From Bacillota bacterium (GTDB lineage Bacteria; Bacillota; Clostridia; Christensenellales; Christensenellaceae): a DNA stretch of 64,000 nucleotides. Shown here in pieces: positions 27,586 to 36,836 of the stretch. The position numbers and the translations under genes are program-made. Each line of letters begins with the position of its first letter. Position 1 is the first letter of the stretch. The stretch is from contig JAEWMJ010000051.1 of assembly GCA_023393165.1 (NCBI GenBank), positions 32,273-96,272 of the forward strand. The letters run 5' to 3'. The notes under the pieces are model-generated. The model was given only the letters and a program-made list of their open reading frames with translations, did not search any database and was not told where the DNA came from.

Positions 27586-28608
27586 TCATTCAAAAACCAC
27601 AACGCCTTTCAGATAGTTCCTGTCCCCGTCCAGCATCATTTCATACGCGCGCCCCAGTTCCTCCGGCGCAAACCGGTGGGAGATAAACCCGTCCGCCGGT
27701 ATGGCCCCGCTCGCATATGCGCCAACCGCTTCCCGCATCAGGCCGTGAATATCCGGGAAAAAGCCGGGATGCACAAAATGCAGTTCCGGACAGCGGCACA
27801 TCAGCTCAAAGCCCAGCTCCGGCGGCCATATCTCCGGTTTATCGTAAACAGAGGACGCCGCAATAACGCCCCGGTCTGTCTCGCCCGGCCTTTTGATCAA
27901 CCGGACCGCCGTCAGCAGCCCCAGCAGGCTAGCGGTCAGCTCTATGGCGCGGTCAAACCCGGTTCCGCCGGTGGCTCTAAGCGCTTCGGGTATGGCGTTT
28001 TCATTAGTTGTGTCAAACGTATCGGCCGCTCCGCATTCCTTCGCCAGTTTAAAGCGGCGCGGGTTCCTGTTGAAAGCGGATATGTTATTAACTCCTCGCG
28101 CGCGCAGCAGGCTGATTGCCAGTAGGCCCATATACCCGCAGCCCACAACGGCAACACTGCCGCCTTCCGGGGGCGTCGCCGCGCGGGCGATGCCGCAGCC
28201 GCACATCACCGGCTCGGCCAGGCAGTTCTTTACAGAAATATTATCCGGCAGTTTGGCAAAGGGAGCAAACTCGCTTACGGTCACATGGGATGCAAAAGCG
28301 CCGCCGCACACGCCGGATACGCGGTCGCCCGGCGCAAAGCGCGTTACTTCCGCTCCCACACACTCCACAATGCCGGTTGGTTCGTGCCCGAACGCGGCCG
28401 GATAAGGAATGGAGCTTGTAATTGTCGGGAACCCCAGCGGGCCCTTTGGCTGCATGGTGCCTTCGCCCAGATAAACGGGCATGTCCGACCGGCAGATGCC
28501 CGCAATACTCATTTTTATGACCATCTCATGCGGACCGGGCCGGGCAATCGGCTCGGAGAATACCTCAATTTTTTTTGGCGCGGTTAAACGCAAAACAAGC
28601 TTGTTCAT
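27586..28608 (-). CDS. Medium-chain dehydrogenase lacking the structural zinc loop
   Basis: A 340-residue MDR protein, convergent with the kinase gene. Catalytic zinc ligands are present: Cys39 (GICRSD) and His75-Glu76 (FGHEPTG). The four-Cys structural zinc loop is missing; the region reads GVCGGAFASH instead. Rossmann motif VVGCGYMGLLA. It may oxidise another polyol or an aldehyde in the same pathway. It is on the opposite strand from the two-component genes, so it is separately controlled. Confidence 0.78.
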   Translation of the reverse strand: MNKLVLRLTAPKKIEVFSEPIARPGPHEMVIKMSIAGICRSDMPVYLGEGTMQPKGPLGFPTITSSIPYPAAFGHEPTGIVECVGAEVTRFAPGDRVSGVCGGAFASHVTVSEFAPFAKLPDNISVKNCLAEPVMCGCGIARAATPPEGGSVAVVGCGYMGLLAISLLRARGVNNISAFNRNPRRFKLAKECGAADTFDTTNENAIPEALRATGGTGFDRAIELTASLLGLLTAVRLIKRPGETDRGVIAASSVYDKPEIWPPELGFELMCRCPELHFVHPGFFPDIHGLMREAVGAYASGAIPADGFISHRFAPEELGRAYEMMLDGDRNYLKGVVVFE

Positions 28609-28743
28609 ATATAGTGTTCTCCTTTTTACAGGCGGGAAAATACGGTATATGCTATTTCTCGTTCACAATCATTTTTATAACATTTTCTATGGGCATGGTT
28701 TCATATTCTTTTTCGGCAATCGCCCTGTCTATCTGATGATTTT

Positions 28744-29517
28744 TCATGCCGAACTCATATGACAGGCGAAGCCCGTTATATGATTAAAATCAACTGTATG
28801 AAACGGTCCGGCAGCCAGCCAGTCCGCCGGTGTCACCCGGCTTTCCGAAATGATTTTTTCAAATTGTCCGAGGCCTTTTTCAATATCTCCGTTATAGGAT
28901 AACATGCATATATTCAAAAGATTGTGCAGGGAATAAAGCCCAATATCGTTGCCTATGTTGTATTCGTTTTCTTCTTCCGCCCGGAAGCATTCGGGCCATT
29001 TGGCCGCGATGATCTCCCATGCTTTTTCAAACAGCGCGGCAAAACAGGGCGTGATATTGGACAGCATATTTTTGTCATTGTTTATATTCTGTTTTTTCAT
29101 GAACTTTGTATAATGCGTATATATAATTGGGTATAACGAGTCGGAATATAAACCGTAAACCGTTTTCCGTATATTGTGCTTCAGGTTGGTCAGTTGGGTC
29201 CATGCGGTGTTTGTGCCGCTGTTCAGTTCGCACATGACGCGGTTTAAAATATGCCTTGCCGTTATTTCATCCGCTTCATTGTCTTCGCTTTCAGCCGTTT
29301 TTCTTTCGGCGGCGCAAAGACTTTTGATTTGTTTTATGGAAAGGCCGGTATCGCCGAGCACCTGTTTGAATATATTATCGATACTTTCATATTCGGCCTT
29401 TCTGCAAACGACGATATCGGCAAATTCGTCAAACGTGCAGTTGATATTCTGGTATATGTTGATAATTTTTCCGAAATTCTGGCCGTTTATTTCAGGGGGA
29501 TTTTTTATATATGTCAC
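28744..29517 (-). CDS. Unknown helical protein, coupled to a 35-residue ORF
   Basis: A 257-residue protein starting at GTG 29517, which overlaps the stop of the small upstream ORF (ATGTGA). It begins MTYIKNPPEINGQNFGKIIN, is helix-rich and neutral to acidic, and ends FHTVDFNHITGFACHMSSA. No membrane helix, signal peptide or known motif is visible. The overlapping start indicates translational coupling. I do not recognise the family. Confidence 0.6.
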   Translation of the reverse strand: MTYIKNPPEINGQNFGKIINIYQNINCTFDEFADIVVCRKAEYESIDNIFKQVLGDTGLSIKQIKSLCAAERKTAESEDNEADEITARHILNRVMCELNSGTNTAWTQLTNLKHNIRKTVYGLYSDSLYPIIYTHYTKFMKKQNINNDKNMLSNITPCFAALFEKAWEIIAAKWPECFRAEEENEYNIGNDIGLYSLHNLLNICMLSYNGDIEKGLGQFEKIISESRVTPADWLAAGPFHTVDFNHITGFACHMSSA

Positions 29518-29621
29518 ATATCGCGGCCAGCGTCATAATCAACCACCCAATATCTGTCCGTTCCGTCCGATGTATACGTTTCCCCTTGCCCGATCGGTTT
29601 GCCGTTTATATTATGCTCCAT
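29514..29621 (-). CDS. 35-residue upstream ORF
   Basis: ATG 29621 with GAAAGGAAAACGT upstream. It begins MEHNINGKPIGQGETYTSDG and includes the beta-rich RYWVVDYD. The stop overlaps the GTG of the next gene. It lies about 75 bases downstream of a copy of the dispersed promoter-like repeat. Could be a leader peptide controlling the 257-residue gene or a small partner protein. Confidence 0.5.
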   Translation of the reverse strand: MEHNINGKPIGQGETYTSDGTDRYWVVDYDAGRDM

Positions 29622-29697
29622 ACGTTTTCCTTTCAAAAAGCCTGTGTTTCACGGGGCCGGTCCTTTTCCTGGTTTTTTATGGTTTTTAAATTCTTTT

Positions 29698-29738
29698 ATT
29701 AAATAATACTTTCTTTTTCTTCCATTTTCAACATTTTT
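29698..29738 (-). promoter_or_regulatory. Dispersed promoter-like repeat, copy 1
   Basis: On the minus strand: TTGAAA, a 17-base purine-rich spacer (ATGGAAGAAAAAGAAAG) and TATTAT, an exact sigma-A layout. The same 38-50 base module with the same spacer occurs at 33213-33250 and 47512-47550. Here it precedes the 35-residue ORF and the 257-residue gene. The remainder of the 29622-29937 gap shows nothing else. Confidence 0.6.
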
Positions 29739-29937
29739 AGTGTTGTGATAATGCTCCGGCGAGTGTTCGCAATGTATGGTGATAAATATCGAAAAATCAT
29801 TTGAGAAATGATACAAAAAATATGGCAAGGGAGCATCCAAATTTATCGGGGAGGCCCTCAGATTTTACAGTGACGTCAATAAGATGCGGCCCGGTGTATA
29901 CATGCCACCTTCCGGCCCTTTTGGTGTGCGCGCCGCT

Positions 29938-31725
29938 TTATTCGGTTTCACGGTTGGATAAGCCCTGTATTCTCCTTATGTTTTCAAGAGCGTCCTCTTC
30001 CGCTTTTTTATATTCTATATTGTTGCTGATGATTAAAATTTCATTGTAGGAATCAAGCGCCTTTTCCGCTTCCCCCTGCTTTTCATACGCTTTGGCAATG
30101 CTTTTTAAAACGCCTATCTTATGCTTTTGGTTTCCTGTCTTATCCTGGATTAAGAGAGCCTTTTCATAATATTCAAACGCCTCTTTCAAACTTCCGCTTT
30201 CAAAATATATATTGCCAATGTTGTGCAGGGCTTCTCCTTCCCCCTGTTTATAATCGTATGCCGCGCAGATATCCAACGCATAGTTGAAATAATCCAATGC
30301 CCGCTTAAATTGTTCTTGTTTTAAAAAGATCATGCCCAAATTGTTCAACTGGGTGATTTCTCCGGCCTTATAGTCTGTCTCCTTAAAAATCTCAAGCGCT
30401 TGATTGTAATAATCGGCCGCTTCATTATAGTTATGGCTGTCCGAATAAATATTTCCTATCACGCCCAATGTATTGGCCTGCCCTTGTTTGTAAGATATCT
30501 GTTCATGCAGCCGGATCGCACGATTGCAGTATTCCAGCGCCTTTTCCATATCGCCCTTCAGTCGATAGGCAGAACCAAGATTCAGAAGCTGGTTTGCCTC
30601 TCCCTGTTTCCCGCCTATTTCCTGATTGATCTTGACCGCTTCCATAAAATAATGAATGGCTTCATCGTAATTATCTTTTGAACTGTAAAGATATCCGATA
30701 TTGGCAAGCGTATTCGCTTCGCCCTGCCTGTTTCCGTTTTCGCGGTTCATCTGAAGCGTATCCATCTGAGATTTTAATTCTTCGCTTTGCTTCAGTTCCC
30801 GGTAATTCTCATACAGAACGGGATTAATCCCGTTTATTCTGTCCATAATCTGATCGACGATCGTCTTGTTTGTTCTTTCAGGATCAACATGAACCAGTAT
30901 TTCTTTCAATTTCTCCGGTTTATTGAAGTCGGAAGATATTATACATTTAAACAATAAGTCGACGCGGCCTAAAGCGATCTCCTCTTTACGGCCTTCCGAC
31001 GCCGGTCCCAGATTATTATTCAAAAAAGAGGCTACTTCATAGTGATTGTTAAATTCTGTCCCGGCCTGGCTTACTCTGTCCTTCACCGCTTTCTGAAGCC
31101 TTTGAAGCGCAATTTCACCGGACAGGACGAGGCCGTTTAATTCATCCAATATCTGATATTCCTCATAAGATAGTTCCCCGCTGAAAGGTTTGTAAATAAG
31201 ATCGTGCTCAACTTCAGCCCAGGCATGCATCAATACGGACGCAACCTGAATCTCGATCATAATATCCGAATATTTTTTTATTTCCTCCGGCAAATCGTCA
31301 TTTTTCAGGTGCACCCTGTAATGCGTGGCCCAATAACCGGAAAAACGTTTTTGATAATCGGCTTTTTGCTTTCCCGCTTTTATTATTTCCGGAAATGTTT
31401 TGCATTCTGCTATTCTGAAATTCGATTCAATAAATTGCTGAACCTTATATAAATCCCCCGGGAAATAGAGCGCCACGCGCACTCCGGTCAAATCCACTAT
31501 ATCTTCTATGATTTCTTCAAAGGATTCATAATTCTTAACGATATTTCTTTTTTCCAGTTTCTCTTTAAGTCTTTCTATCCTTTTTGCCCTGTATGTTACA
31601 ATGGCTCTGATACCCATCTGCTCCAGATTTGTTTCGCATATTTGAGCGCTTATTCTTCCCGCTTCCCTATAAAAATCAAACGTTTTTTTATAATGCTCTA
31701 TGAATCTGTCCATGAAAGATATCAT
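29938..31725 (-). CDS. RelA/SpoT nucleotidyltransferase-TPR fusion
   Basis: A 595-residue protein. Residues about 1-240 are a RelA/SpoT synthetase-type domain (PF04607): YRAKRIERLKEKLEKRNI, DIVDLTGVRVALYF, GYWATHYRVHL and EIQVASVLMHAWAEVEHDL, the last being the conserved EIQ...WAEvEH block. Residues about 325-590 are roughly seven tetratricopeptide repeats (for example ALEYCNRAIRLHEQ, AFEYYEKALLIQDK). There is no hydrolase (HD) domain, so it should only transfer pyrophosphate, making (p)ppGpp or a related product, or modifying RNA as some toxic relatives do. TPRs suggest control by a peptide or protein ligand. ATG 31725 has an AAAGGA site. Confidence 0.85.
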   Translation of the reverse strand: MISFMDRFIEHYKKTFDFYREAGRISAQICETNLEQMGIRAIVTYRAKRIERLKEKLEKRNIVKNYESFEEIIEDIVDLTGVRVALYFPGDLYKVQQFIESNFRIAECKTFPEIIKAGKQKADYQKRFSGYWATHYRVHLKNDDLPEEIKKYSDIMIEIQVASVLMHAWAEVEHDLIYKPFSGELSYEEYQILDELNGLVLSGEIALQRLQKAVKDRVSQAGTEFNNHYEVASFLNNNLGPASEGRKEEIALGRVDLLFKCIISSDFNKPEKLKEILVHVDPERTNKTIVDQIMDRINGINPVLYENYRELKQSEELKSQMDTLQMNRENGNRQGEANTLANIGYLYSSKDNYDEAIHYFMEAVKINQEIGGKQGEANQLLNLGSAYRLKGDMEKALEYCNRAIRLHEQISYKQGQANTLGVIGNIYSDSHNYNEAADYYNQALEIFKETDYKAGEITQLNNLGMIFLKQEQFKRALDYFNYALDICAAYDYKQGEGEALHNIGNIYFESGSLKEAFEYYEKALLIQDKTGNQKHKIGVLKSIAKAYEKQGEAEKALDSYNEILIISNNIEYKKAEEDALENIRRIQGLSNRETE

Positions 31726-32004
31726 TCATTTTTTCCTTTCTCATCTTAATATACTTATTTTTCAAGGAAATAATATCATTCCTTCGGTTGGTATTTTAAT
31801 CGCTTTTTCATTGAAATGCAACCGGATAGGCCCGCAAAGTTGCCGGTATAATATTATTTTTGACATTATTTCAGAATGACGGCTCAAAAGAAAGCATCCC
31901 AACCCACACACATTATATACAGTCTGTAATCATAAACGCAATTGTTGAAATATGCAATATTTGTCTGAAGCATATATAGTCCAACATTGTCAGGGTGATT
32001 TATG

Positions 32005-33048
32005 TCAACGAAACGTCTCTTCCTCCCACTGGCGCCTTTTAACCTCATACATACGCTGGTCTGCCAGCGCTATCGCTTCATCTCTTGCCGCGCATTCCGA
32101 GCGTAGCGCGCAACCTGTGCTGACCGTAACCGGAAACGCGTAACCTGAAATTTCACGCAGCGCGGCCTTAATTTGGCCTGAAATCTGCTGGCCGCTTTCC
32201 CTGTTCATTTCAGAAAAGATAATTATAAATTCGTCTCCTCCAAACCGAACCGCATAATCCTTCTCGCGGGTACCGTTTTGGATGCACTCCGCAAGACTCT
32301 TCAAAACAGAATCGCCCATATTATGGCCGTACTTATCATTAATGCTTTTAAACCGGTCAATATCCAGCATCATGATAATATAGTCGGTTTTTCCGCTCGC
32401 ATATCTTTTTTCTGCAATATCCAGAATTCGTTCGAGCACCCGCCGGTTGTAAAGCCCGGTCAACCCGTCCCGAATAGAATGGTCCATCATATTTCTGCTT
32501 ATTTCTTTGTTTCTCTTTTGGATATTGATCAAAAAAAATATAATAAGCGTGGCTGTTATGACGTATGCCGTAAGATTGTTAATGATATTGGCCGAAAGAG
32601 CCCTGCCCGCATAGGCCGTCAGCGAATGCAGCGTCAAACCGAAAACCAATGCGGCGTACGACGCAAGCAACAGCGTCTGTATTCTGCGGTAATAGGTCAT
32701 AATGACCAACGACGCAAACAGGATCGTCTGGTATGGCGTACATCCCATCAAGCCGTCAAACGTGAACCAGCTGATTGGGGTATATACAAAACAAAGCAGC
32801 AACATTGGCACAAGGCAGGCCGTTTCGGTCGATATCTTCCCGGCCCGGTGCAGCGGGGTGGTGATTCCCATGCTTACAAGTATCGCGATAAATACACCCA
32901 TCAAAAGATAATGCACCGTAAACGCCATAATTGCCGCGCCAAGAGAGCAGCAAATTATATTTGCAAGAAACATCTTCCAAGGTATGCTTTCCTGCATGAT
33001 ATCATGATGATTCTGTACGTTTGATAATAATTCCGAATACTCCTTCAT
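32005..33048 (-). CDS. Membrane diguanylate cyclase (GGDEF)
   Basis: A 347-residue protein. The N-terminal 190 residues hold about six hydrophobic helices (IICCSLGAAIMAFTVHYLLM and others) with no known sensor signature. The C-terminus is a complete GGDEF domain: IRDGLTGLYNRRVLE, DIDRFKSINDKYGH and RFGGDEFIIIF. REKD five residues before GGDEF is an intact product-inhibition (I) site, so the enzyme should make cyclic di-GMP with feedback control. A promoter-like repeat and a leader hairpin lie upstream. Confidence 0.9.
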   Translation of the reverse strand: MKEYSELLSNVQNHHDIMQESIPWKMFLANIICCSLGAAIMAFTVHYLLMGVFIAILVSMGITTPLHRAGKISTETACLVPMLLLCFVYTPISWFTFDGLMGCTPYQTILFASLVIMTYYRRIQTLLLASYAALVFGLTLHSLTAYAGRALSANIINNLTAYVITATLIIFFLINIQKRNKEISRNMMDHSIRDGLTGLYNRRVLERILDIAEKRYASGKTDYIIMMLDIDRFKSINDKYGHNMGDSVLKSLAECIQNGTREKDYAVRFGGDEFIIIFSEMNRESGQQISGQIKAALREISGYAFPVTVSTGCALRSECAARDEAIALADQRMYEVKRRQWEEETFR

Positions 33049-33141
33049 ATACGATCCACCTCACCGCCGGCTGCCGGCGGTACAAATAGTGATAAAACCG
33101 GAGAACAGCAACTCCGCATGTATAATTCAAAAAAGCAATAC

Positions 33142-33165
33142 AAAAACAAACCGTAAGGACGGTTT
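33142..33165 (-). terminator. Leader hairpin before the GGDEF gene
   Basis: AAACCGT, AAGG loop, ACGGTTT at 33148-33165; on the minus strand it is followed by GTTTTT. It lies between the promoter-like repeat at 33213 and the GGDEF start, where it could act as an attenuator. Confidence 0.45.
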
Positions 33166-33212
33166 TGTGGTTCAATGGAACGAGGTTGTTGTCGTCATTT
33201 AAATATATATAC

Positions 33213-33250
33213 TAAATAATACTTTCTTTTTCTTTCATTTTCAACCTTTT
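33213..33250 (-). promoter_or_regulatory. Dispersed promoter-like repeat, copy 2
   Basis: Minus-strand TTGAAA, the 17-base spacer ATGAAAGAAAAAGAAAG and TATTAT, about 165 bases upstream of the diguanylate cyclase gene. To its right (33251-33290) is a short fragment of the GC-rich repeat (GCCTGCAC...CTCATGCTC) seen at 6.4 kb. The rest of the 33.05-33.74 kb gap shows a GCACTG...CAGTGC hairpin at about 33316 and no gene I can support. Confidence 0.55.
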
Positions 33251-33738
33251 CTGAATGAGCCTGCACCTATCTCATGCTCCAGTGGAATTGTGTTTCTTTT
33301 ATGAAATTGCATGAAAAAAGCACTGTATCAGAACAGTGCAGAAGGAAGCAAGGCGTGTATACTCCCGCTGATAACAGGTAAATCAGGGAGTATGTACGAG
33401 CCAAGGCTCATACTGACAATATCGAAATCAAGTGACAAGCATAGCTGCATGGCATTACGCAAATCGTTAATACAACCGATGTTTTTTATAAAATTAATAC
33501 TATATTTATTTTTTATAATTATTGGAAACTAAAGCAATATCAAAAGTATTAGTAAAAGTAAGGTGCGCCTAATATTATCACCGATGCCAAAGAATTGATT
33601 GTATGGATTTAGCACGCTTACAGATAAACTCATATATATAAGTTAAATAAAAAAAGATGCCTTATAGCAAGAAACAGACTTGTGAAATCCACTTGCTTTA
33701 GGCATTCCAAAGGTACATCTAAATTTGTAACCTTAATC

Positions 33739-34053
33739 CTATAAAACAATCAGCTGTTGCCCTGGATAGATCGTATAAGGTTCAGATAAATAATTGAATT
33801 CGACAAGGTTTTCCGCCGATGTTGCGTAATTTCTTGCAATTCGATTCAGCGTATCCCCCGAACGCACTGTGTATATGATAGCGCCAGGCGGTGAAAGTGG
33901 TATTTCTAGCTTTTGACCGATGTATATCAAGTTGAGATTTCGTATACGATTAAATTTTTGTATATTTTCGATAGTCGTGTTATGAGCGCGTGCTATGGAA
34001 CTAAGCGTGTCGCCCGGTACTACCGTATAAATTGTTTTTGTAGCGGTTTGCAT
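33739..34053 (-). CDS. Two-LysM-domain protein without signal peptide
   Basis: A 104-residue protein from ATG 34053 (AGGAG site 9 bases upstream). It is two LysM domains and nothing else: YTVVPGDTLSSIARAHNT with IENIQKFNRI, and YTVRSGDTLNRIARNYAT with AENLVEFNYL. LysM binds N-acetylglucosamine polymers such as peptidoglycan or spore cortex. With no secretion signal, a spore-associated role (loaded from the mother cell) is plausible but inferred. Confidence 0.85.
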   Translation of the reverse strand: MQTATKTIYTVVPGDTLSSIARAHNTTIENIQKFNRIRNLNLIYIGQKLEIPLSPPGAIIYTVRSGDTLNRIARNYATSAENLVEFNYLSEPYTIYPGQQLIVL

Positions 34054-34062
34054 ATAAAACAA

Positions 34063-34488
34063 CTCCTATTTTAATAATACTTTATTTTATGAATGGTATA
34101 AAGCATATGTTAATAAAAAGAATTCAAAGTTAGTTTAAAAATGGACTATTATCCAATTTAATTTCCTCAATAGAATTTTAAGATAATGATACAAAGCACC
34201 GAATATGAACTGTATGTATAATAGCTTTCGGTAAAATAGGCGGGTATTTCCTCCAGTCTCAATTTTTTGATCCCTGCTGCCGGACCAAGGTACTACACCT
34301 TTATTATAAATATATACTTTATATGAAATACCAAGCGGTATTAAAGTATACAGGATATGCTAATAATATTATTTTTTGTTCTGGATATTATATTAAGCTT
34401 AGGTACTGGGCACAAATTCGTGCCCATTTTCCCGAGATTTTAAAGGTACATAAAGTACAGTTCGGGAGTTCTTTTGATGTTATTAAAA
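34063..34488. other. Gene-free AT-rich gap
   Basis: About 425 bases, strongly AT-rich. An open frame at 34323-34520 on the plus strand has no ribosome binding site and poor codon structure. I see no RNA gene or repeat here. Confidence 0.5.
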
Positions 34489-34644
34489 TCAGAGTCTACG
34501 GCACCTGCACCTGCAAATAAATCTGGGACGTCTACGTCTGCATCGTCTGAAGCCATTAATTATGATGATAATTGGATCGTCTTCTAAACCATTAAATACA
34601 TCGAAAAACGGATCAAAACTACCACCTAAGCTGTTGAAGGACAT
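34489..34644 (-). CDS. Small Arg/Cys-tailed protein
   Basis: A 51-residue protein from ATG 34644, chosen for the GGGAGGT site just upstream. Acidic/hydrophobic first part (MSFNSLGGSFDPFFDVFNGL, then DDPIIIIINGF) and a highly basic Cys-rich tail of alternating Arg and Cys. The composition resembles small spore-coat-like or nucleic-acid-binding proteins of Clostridia; there is no family match I can name. Confidence 0.5.
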   Translation of the reverse strand: MSFNSLGGSFDPFFDVFNGLEDDPIIIIINGFRRCRRRRPRFICRCRCRRL

Positions 34645-34843
34645 AAGTTTTACCTCCCTATTATTTCTATACATATAATATATTCCTTCGCTTCATATAT
34701 GTTCGATTTTGATGAATTATAAAATATTTTATCAGAAAATGATAATGGTAAAAACACCTTGGTAACGTTATATTAAATTTTAACAGCATAAATAGAAATT
34801 ATTTATAGATACTAAAAATATCAAAAAAATAGGAGGAATATTT

Positions 34844-35782
34844 TTGAGGATAAGTTTACCCAGGGGGTTGTACTATTATAAATTTGATACTTTTCTGGAC
34901 AGATTTTTAAAACAGCTTGAAATAGATGTAGTAATATCTCCGGAAACAAACAAGAAAATATTGATTGACGGCTTAAATTCCTGTGTTGACGACGCATGTT
35001 TGCCTATAAAGATATTCCATGGACATATCATGTATTTACGCGATAAATGTGATTTAATTATTGTTCCGCGAATCATGGAATATCAGAAAAGTGAATATAT
35101 CTGCCCTAAATTCTGCGGTTTGCCAGAAATGCTGAAATACAGCATTCCCGGTTTGCCACAATTAACTTTAATGCCTTTATATACGGGAGACATAAATAGC
35201 CTTTATAAATGGTGCAGTTCAATCGGGCATTTTGCAGGCGTCAAACCGGGCAGGATAAAGGATTCTTTTTGGAAGGCATATGAGAAATATAAATTATCCA
35301 GTTATGGGTTAAACGATGAAACCAAAACGTTCCGGGTTGCATTGCTTGGACATCCTTATATTATTTACGATAAGTTTGTCAATATGGAAGTTGTAAAAAA
35401 ATTGGACAAGTTAGATACCGGGGTTATCACCCAAGAGTTTGTTCAGGAAGAAGACCAGAAGGAGGTTTACCATTCGATGTTGATTTATCCTTTTTGGTCC
35501 TGTATAAAGGAGACGTTGGGAGCCGGCAACTTTTTTGCAAGAAACGGAATGGTTGACGGAATCATTTACTTGTCTTCCTTCCAATGCGGAATCGATTCTG
35601 TAATTATCGATCTGCTAAAAGACCTCGTTCAAAATATTCCTTTGCTTGTCTTGAAATTTGACGAACATTCAGGGGAAGCCGGACTGGAAACAAGATTGGA
35701 AGCATTTATCGATATGATCAAAAGGAGAAAGTCAATTGGTAATTACGTTCCCTCATATGGGCAACATATATTTGGCAGCTAA
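34844..35782 (+). CDS. Acyl-CoA dehydratase activase-related protein (DUF2229-like)
   Basis: A 312-residue protein from TTG 34844 with an AGGAGGAATATT site. Motifs MRISLPRGLYYYK, CVDDACLPIKIFHGH (about 47-61) and ICPKFCGLPEM are those of the DUF2229/COG3581 proteins related to 2-hydroxyglutaryl-CoA dehydratase components; conserved Cys could bind an iron-sulfur cluster. It forms a pair with the next gene, overlapping it by 47 bases. The BadF/HgdC-type ATPase usually found with such proteins is not next to them. Confidence 0.8.
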   Translation: MRISLPRGLYYYKFDTFLDRFLKQLEIDVVISPETNKKILIDGLNSCVDDACLPIKIFHGHIMYLRDKCDLIIVPRIMEYQKSEYICPKFCGLPEMLKYSIPGLPQLTLMPLYTGDINSLYKWCSSIGHFAGVKPGRIKDSFWKAYEKYKLSSYGLNDETKTFRVALLGHPYIIYDKFVNMEVVKKLDKLDTGVITQEFVQEEDQKEVYHSMLIYPFWSCIKETLGAGNFFARNGMVDGIIYLSSFQCGIDSVIIDLLKDLVQNIPLLVLKFDEHSGEAGLETRLEAFIDMIKRRKSIGNYVPSYGQHIFGS

Positions 35783-36836
35783 AATAACGCTTGACGGCCT
35801 GGGATTACAATATGTCATTCCACCTTTCAACAACAGAAATACTCTTGAAATAGGTTCCAGAATATCACCCGAGGATATGTGTCTGCCTTTCAAGATAATG
35901 ATGGGCAACTATATACAAAGTATCCGCCAGGGCGCTGACTCCATTTTACTGGTTGGAAGCCGCGGTCCCTGCAGATTTGGAGAGTATCCGGAACTGCAGT
36001 ATAAACTGCTCAAAAAGGCGGGCTATGATGTACAGTTTGTGATTGCAAAATTTCCGGAAGACGAGGATAAGGAAATGAATGTAGAAAGCCTTGCGACTCT
36101 TGTTAAAGGTAACGGCATGAGCAAGACTGCCATGGCAAAGGCTCTCCTGAGGGGTTTTCGAAGTATGTACCTGGTCGATTATCTGGAAAAAAAAGCGCAT
36201 TTAAACGCAGGATATGAAAATCACCCTGGCGATTCAAAGAAGTTGTACAAGGAAGCGCTTCAGACAGTATTTGCTGAGAACAATGCAGGTGAAGCATTTA
36301 GGATACTAAAAGATTATAAACATAAAATGGACGCCGTGCCTCTCCAGAAAAACAAACGACCTCTTAAAATTGCGATCATAGGCGAAATTTATACGGTAAT
36401 TGAACCGTTTTCCAATTTAAATATAGAAGATAAGTTAATGGACATGGGTGTAAGCACCGTAAAAAAACTGACTCCCAGTTGGTGGATCAGCGACACCATT
36501 AAACAGTTTATAAAACTAAATGGGCTGGATGTGATTCGTAATGCCGGTGAATATTTACCCGTCTGGATTGGCGGTCATGCCAGGGAATGTATAGCTGAAG
36601 CGGTTATGGCTGATTCCAGACATTTCGACGGAGCAATCCAAATATACCCTATGGGATGCATGCCGGAAGTTGTCGCCAGATCTATTCTGCCCACCGTTTC
36701 AAAGGATAAGGATTTCCCCATTATGTCGCTCGTAGTGGATGAAATGACCGGGGAAGCAGGATATATTACCCGAATAGAAGCATTTTTGGATATGCTTGAA
36801 AGGAGAAGAACAAGAAATTCGCGGCTAAAATTATAA
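35736..36836 (+). CDS. 2-hydroxyglutaryl-CoA dehydratase-related protein (COG3580-like)
   Basis: A 366-residue protein from TTG 35736 with AAAGGAG 8 bases upstream, inside the end of the previous gene. It starts VITFPHMGNIYLAAKI and has EDMCLPFKIMMGNYI, GSRGPCRFGEYPELQY, IWIGGHARECIAEAV-like and IQIYPMGCMPEVVARS segments with conserved Cys. These proteins are thought to be cluster-binding partners in acyl-CoA dehydratase or benzoyl-CoA reductase-type systems; the true role in Clostridia is unclear. Confidence 0.8.
   Translation: MVITFPHMGNIYLAAKITLDGLGLQYVIPPFNNRNTLEIGSRISPEDMCLPFKIMMGNYIQSIRQGADSILLVGSRGPCRFGEYPELQYKLLKKAGYDVQFVIAKFPEDEDKEMNVESLATLVKGNGMSKTAMAKALLRGFRSMYLVDYLEKKAHLNAGYENHPGDSKKLYKEALQTVFAENNAGEAFRILKDYKHKMDAVPLQKNKRPLKIAIIGEIYTVIEPFSNLNIEDKLMDMGVSTVKKLTPSWWISDTIKQFIKLNGLDVIRNAGEYLPVWIGGHARECIAEAVMADSRHFDGAIQIYPMGCMPEVVARSILPTVSKDKDFPIMSLVVDEMTGEAGYITRIEAFLDMLERRRTRNSRLKL

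Noticed and set aside
28744..31725. Toxin-antitoxin pair of RelA-TPR and the 257-residue protein
   Set aside because: The genes are 420 bases apart with a separate promoter-like repeat between them, and no family evidence supports an antitoxin.
33311..33532. 73-residue plus-strand frame
   Set aside because: No ribosome binding site, sits on repeat fragments and a degenerate hairpin, and no protein-like pattern.
34323..34520. 65-residue plus-strand frame
   Set aside because: No ribosome site; it overlaps the end of the better supported minus-strand small protein.
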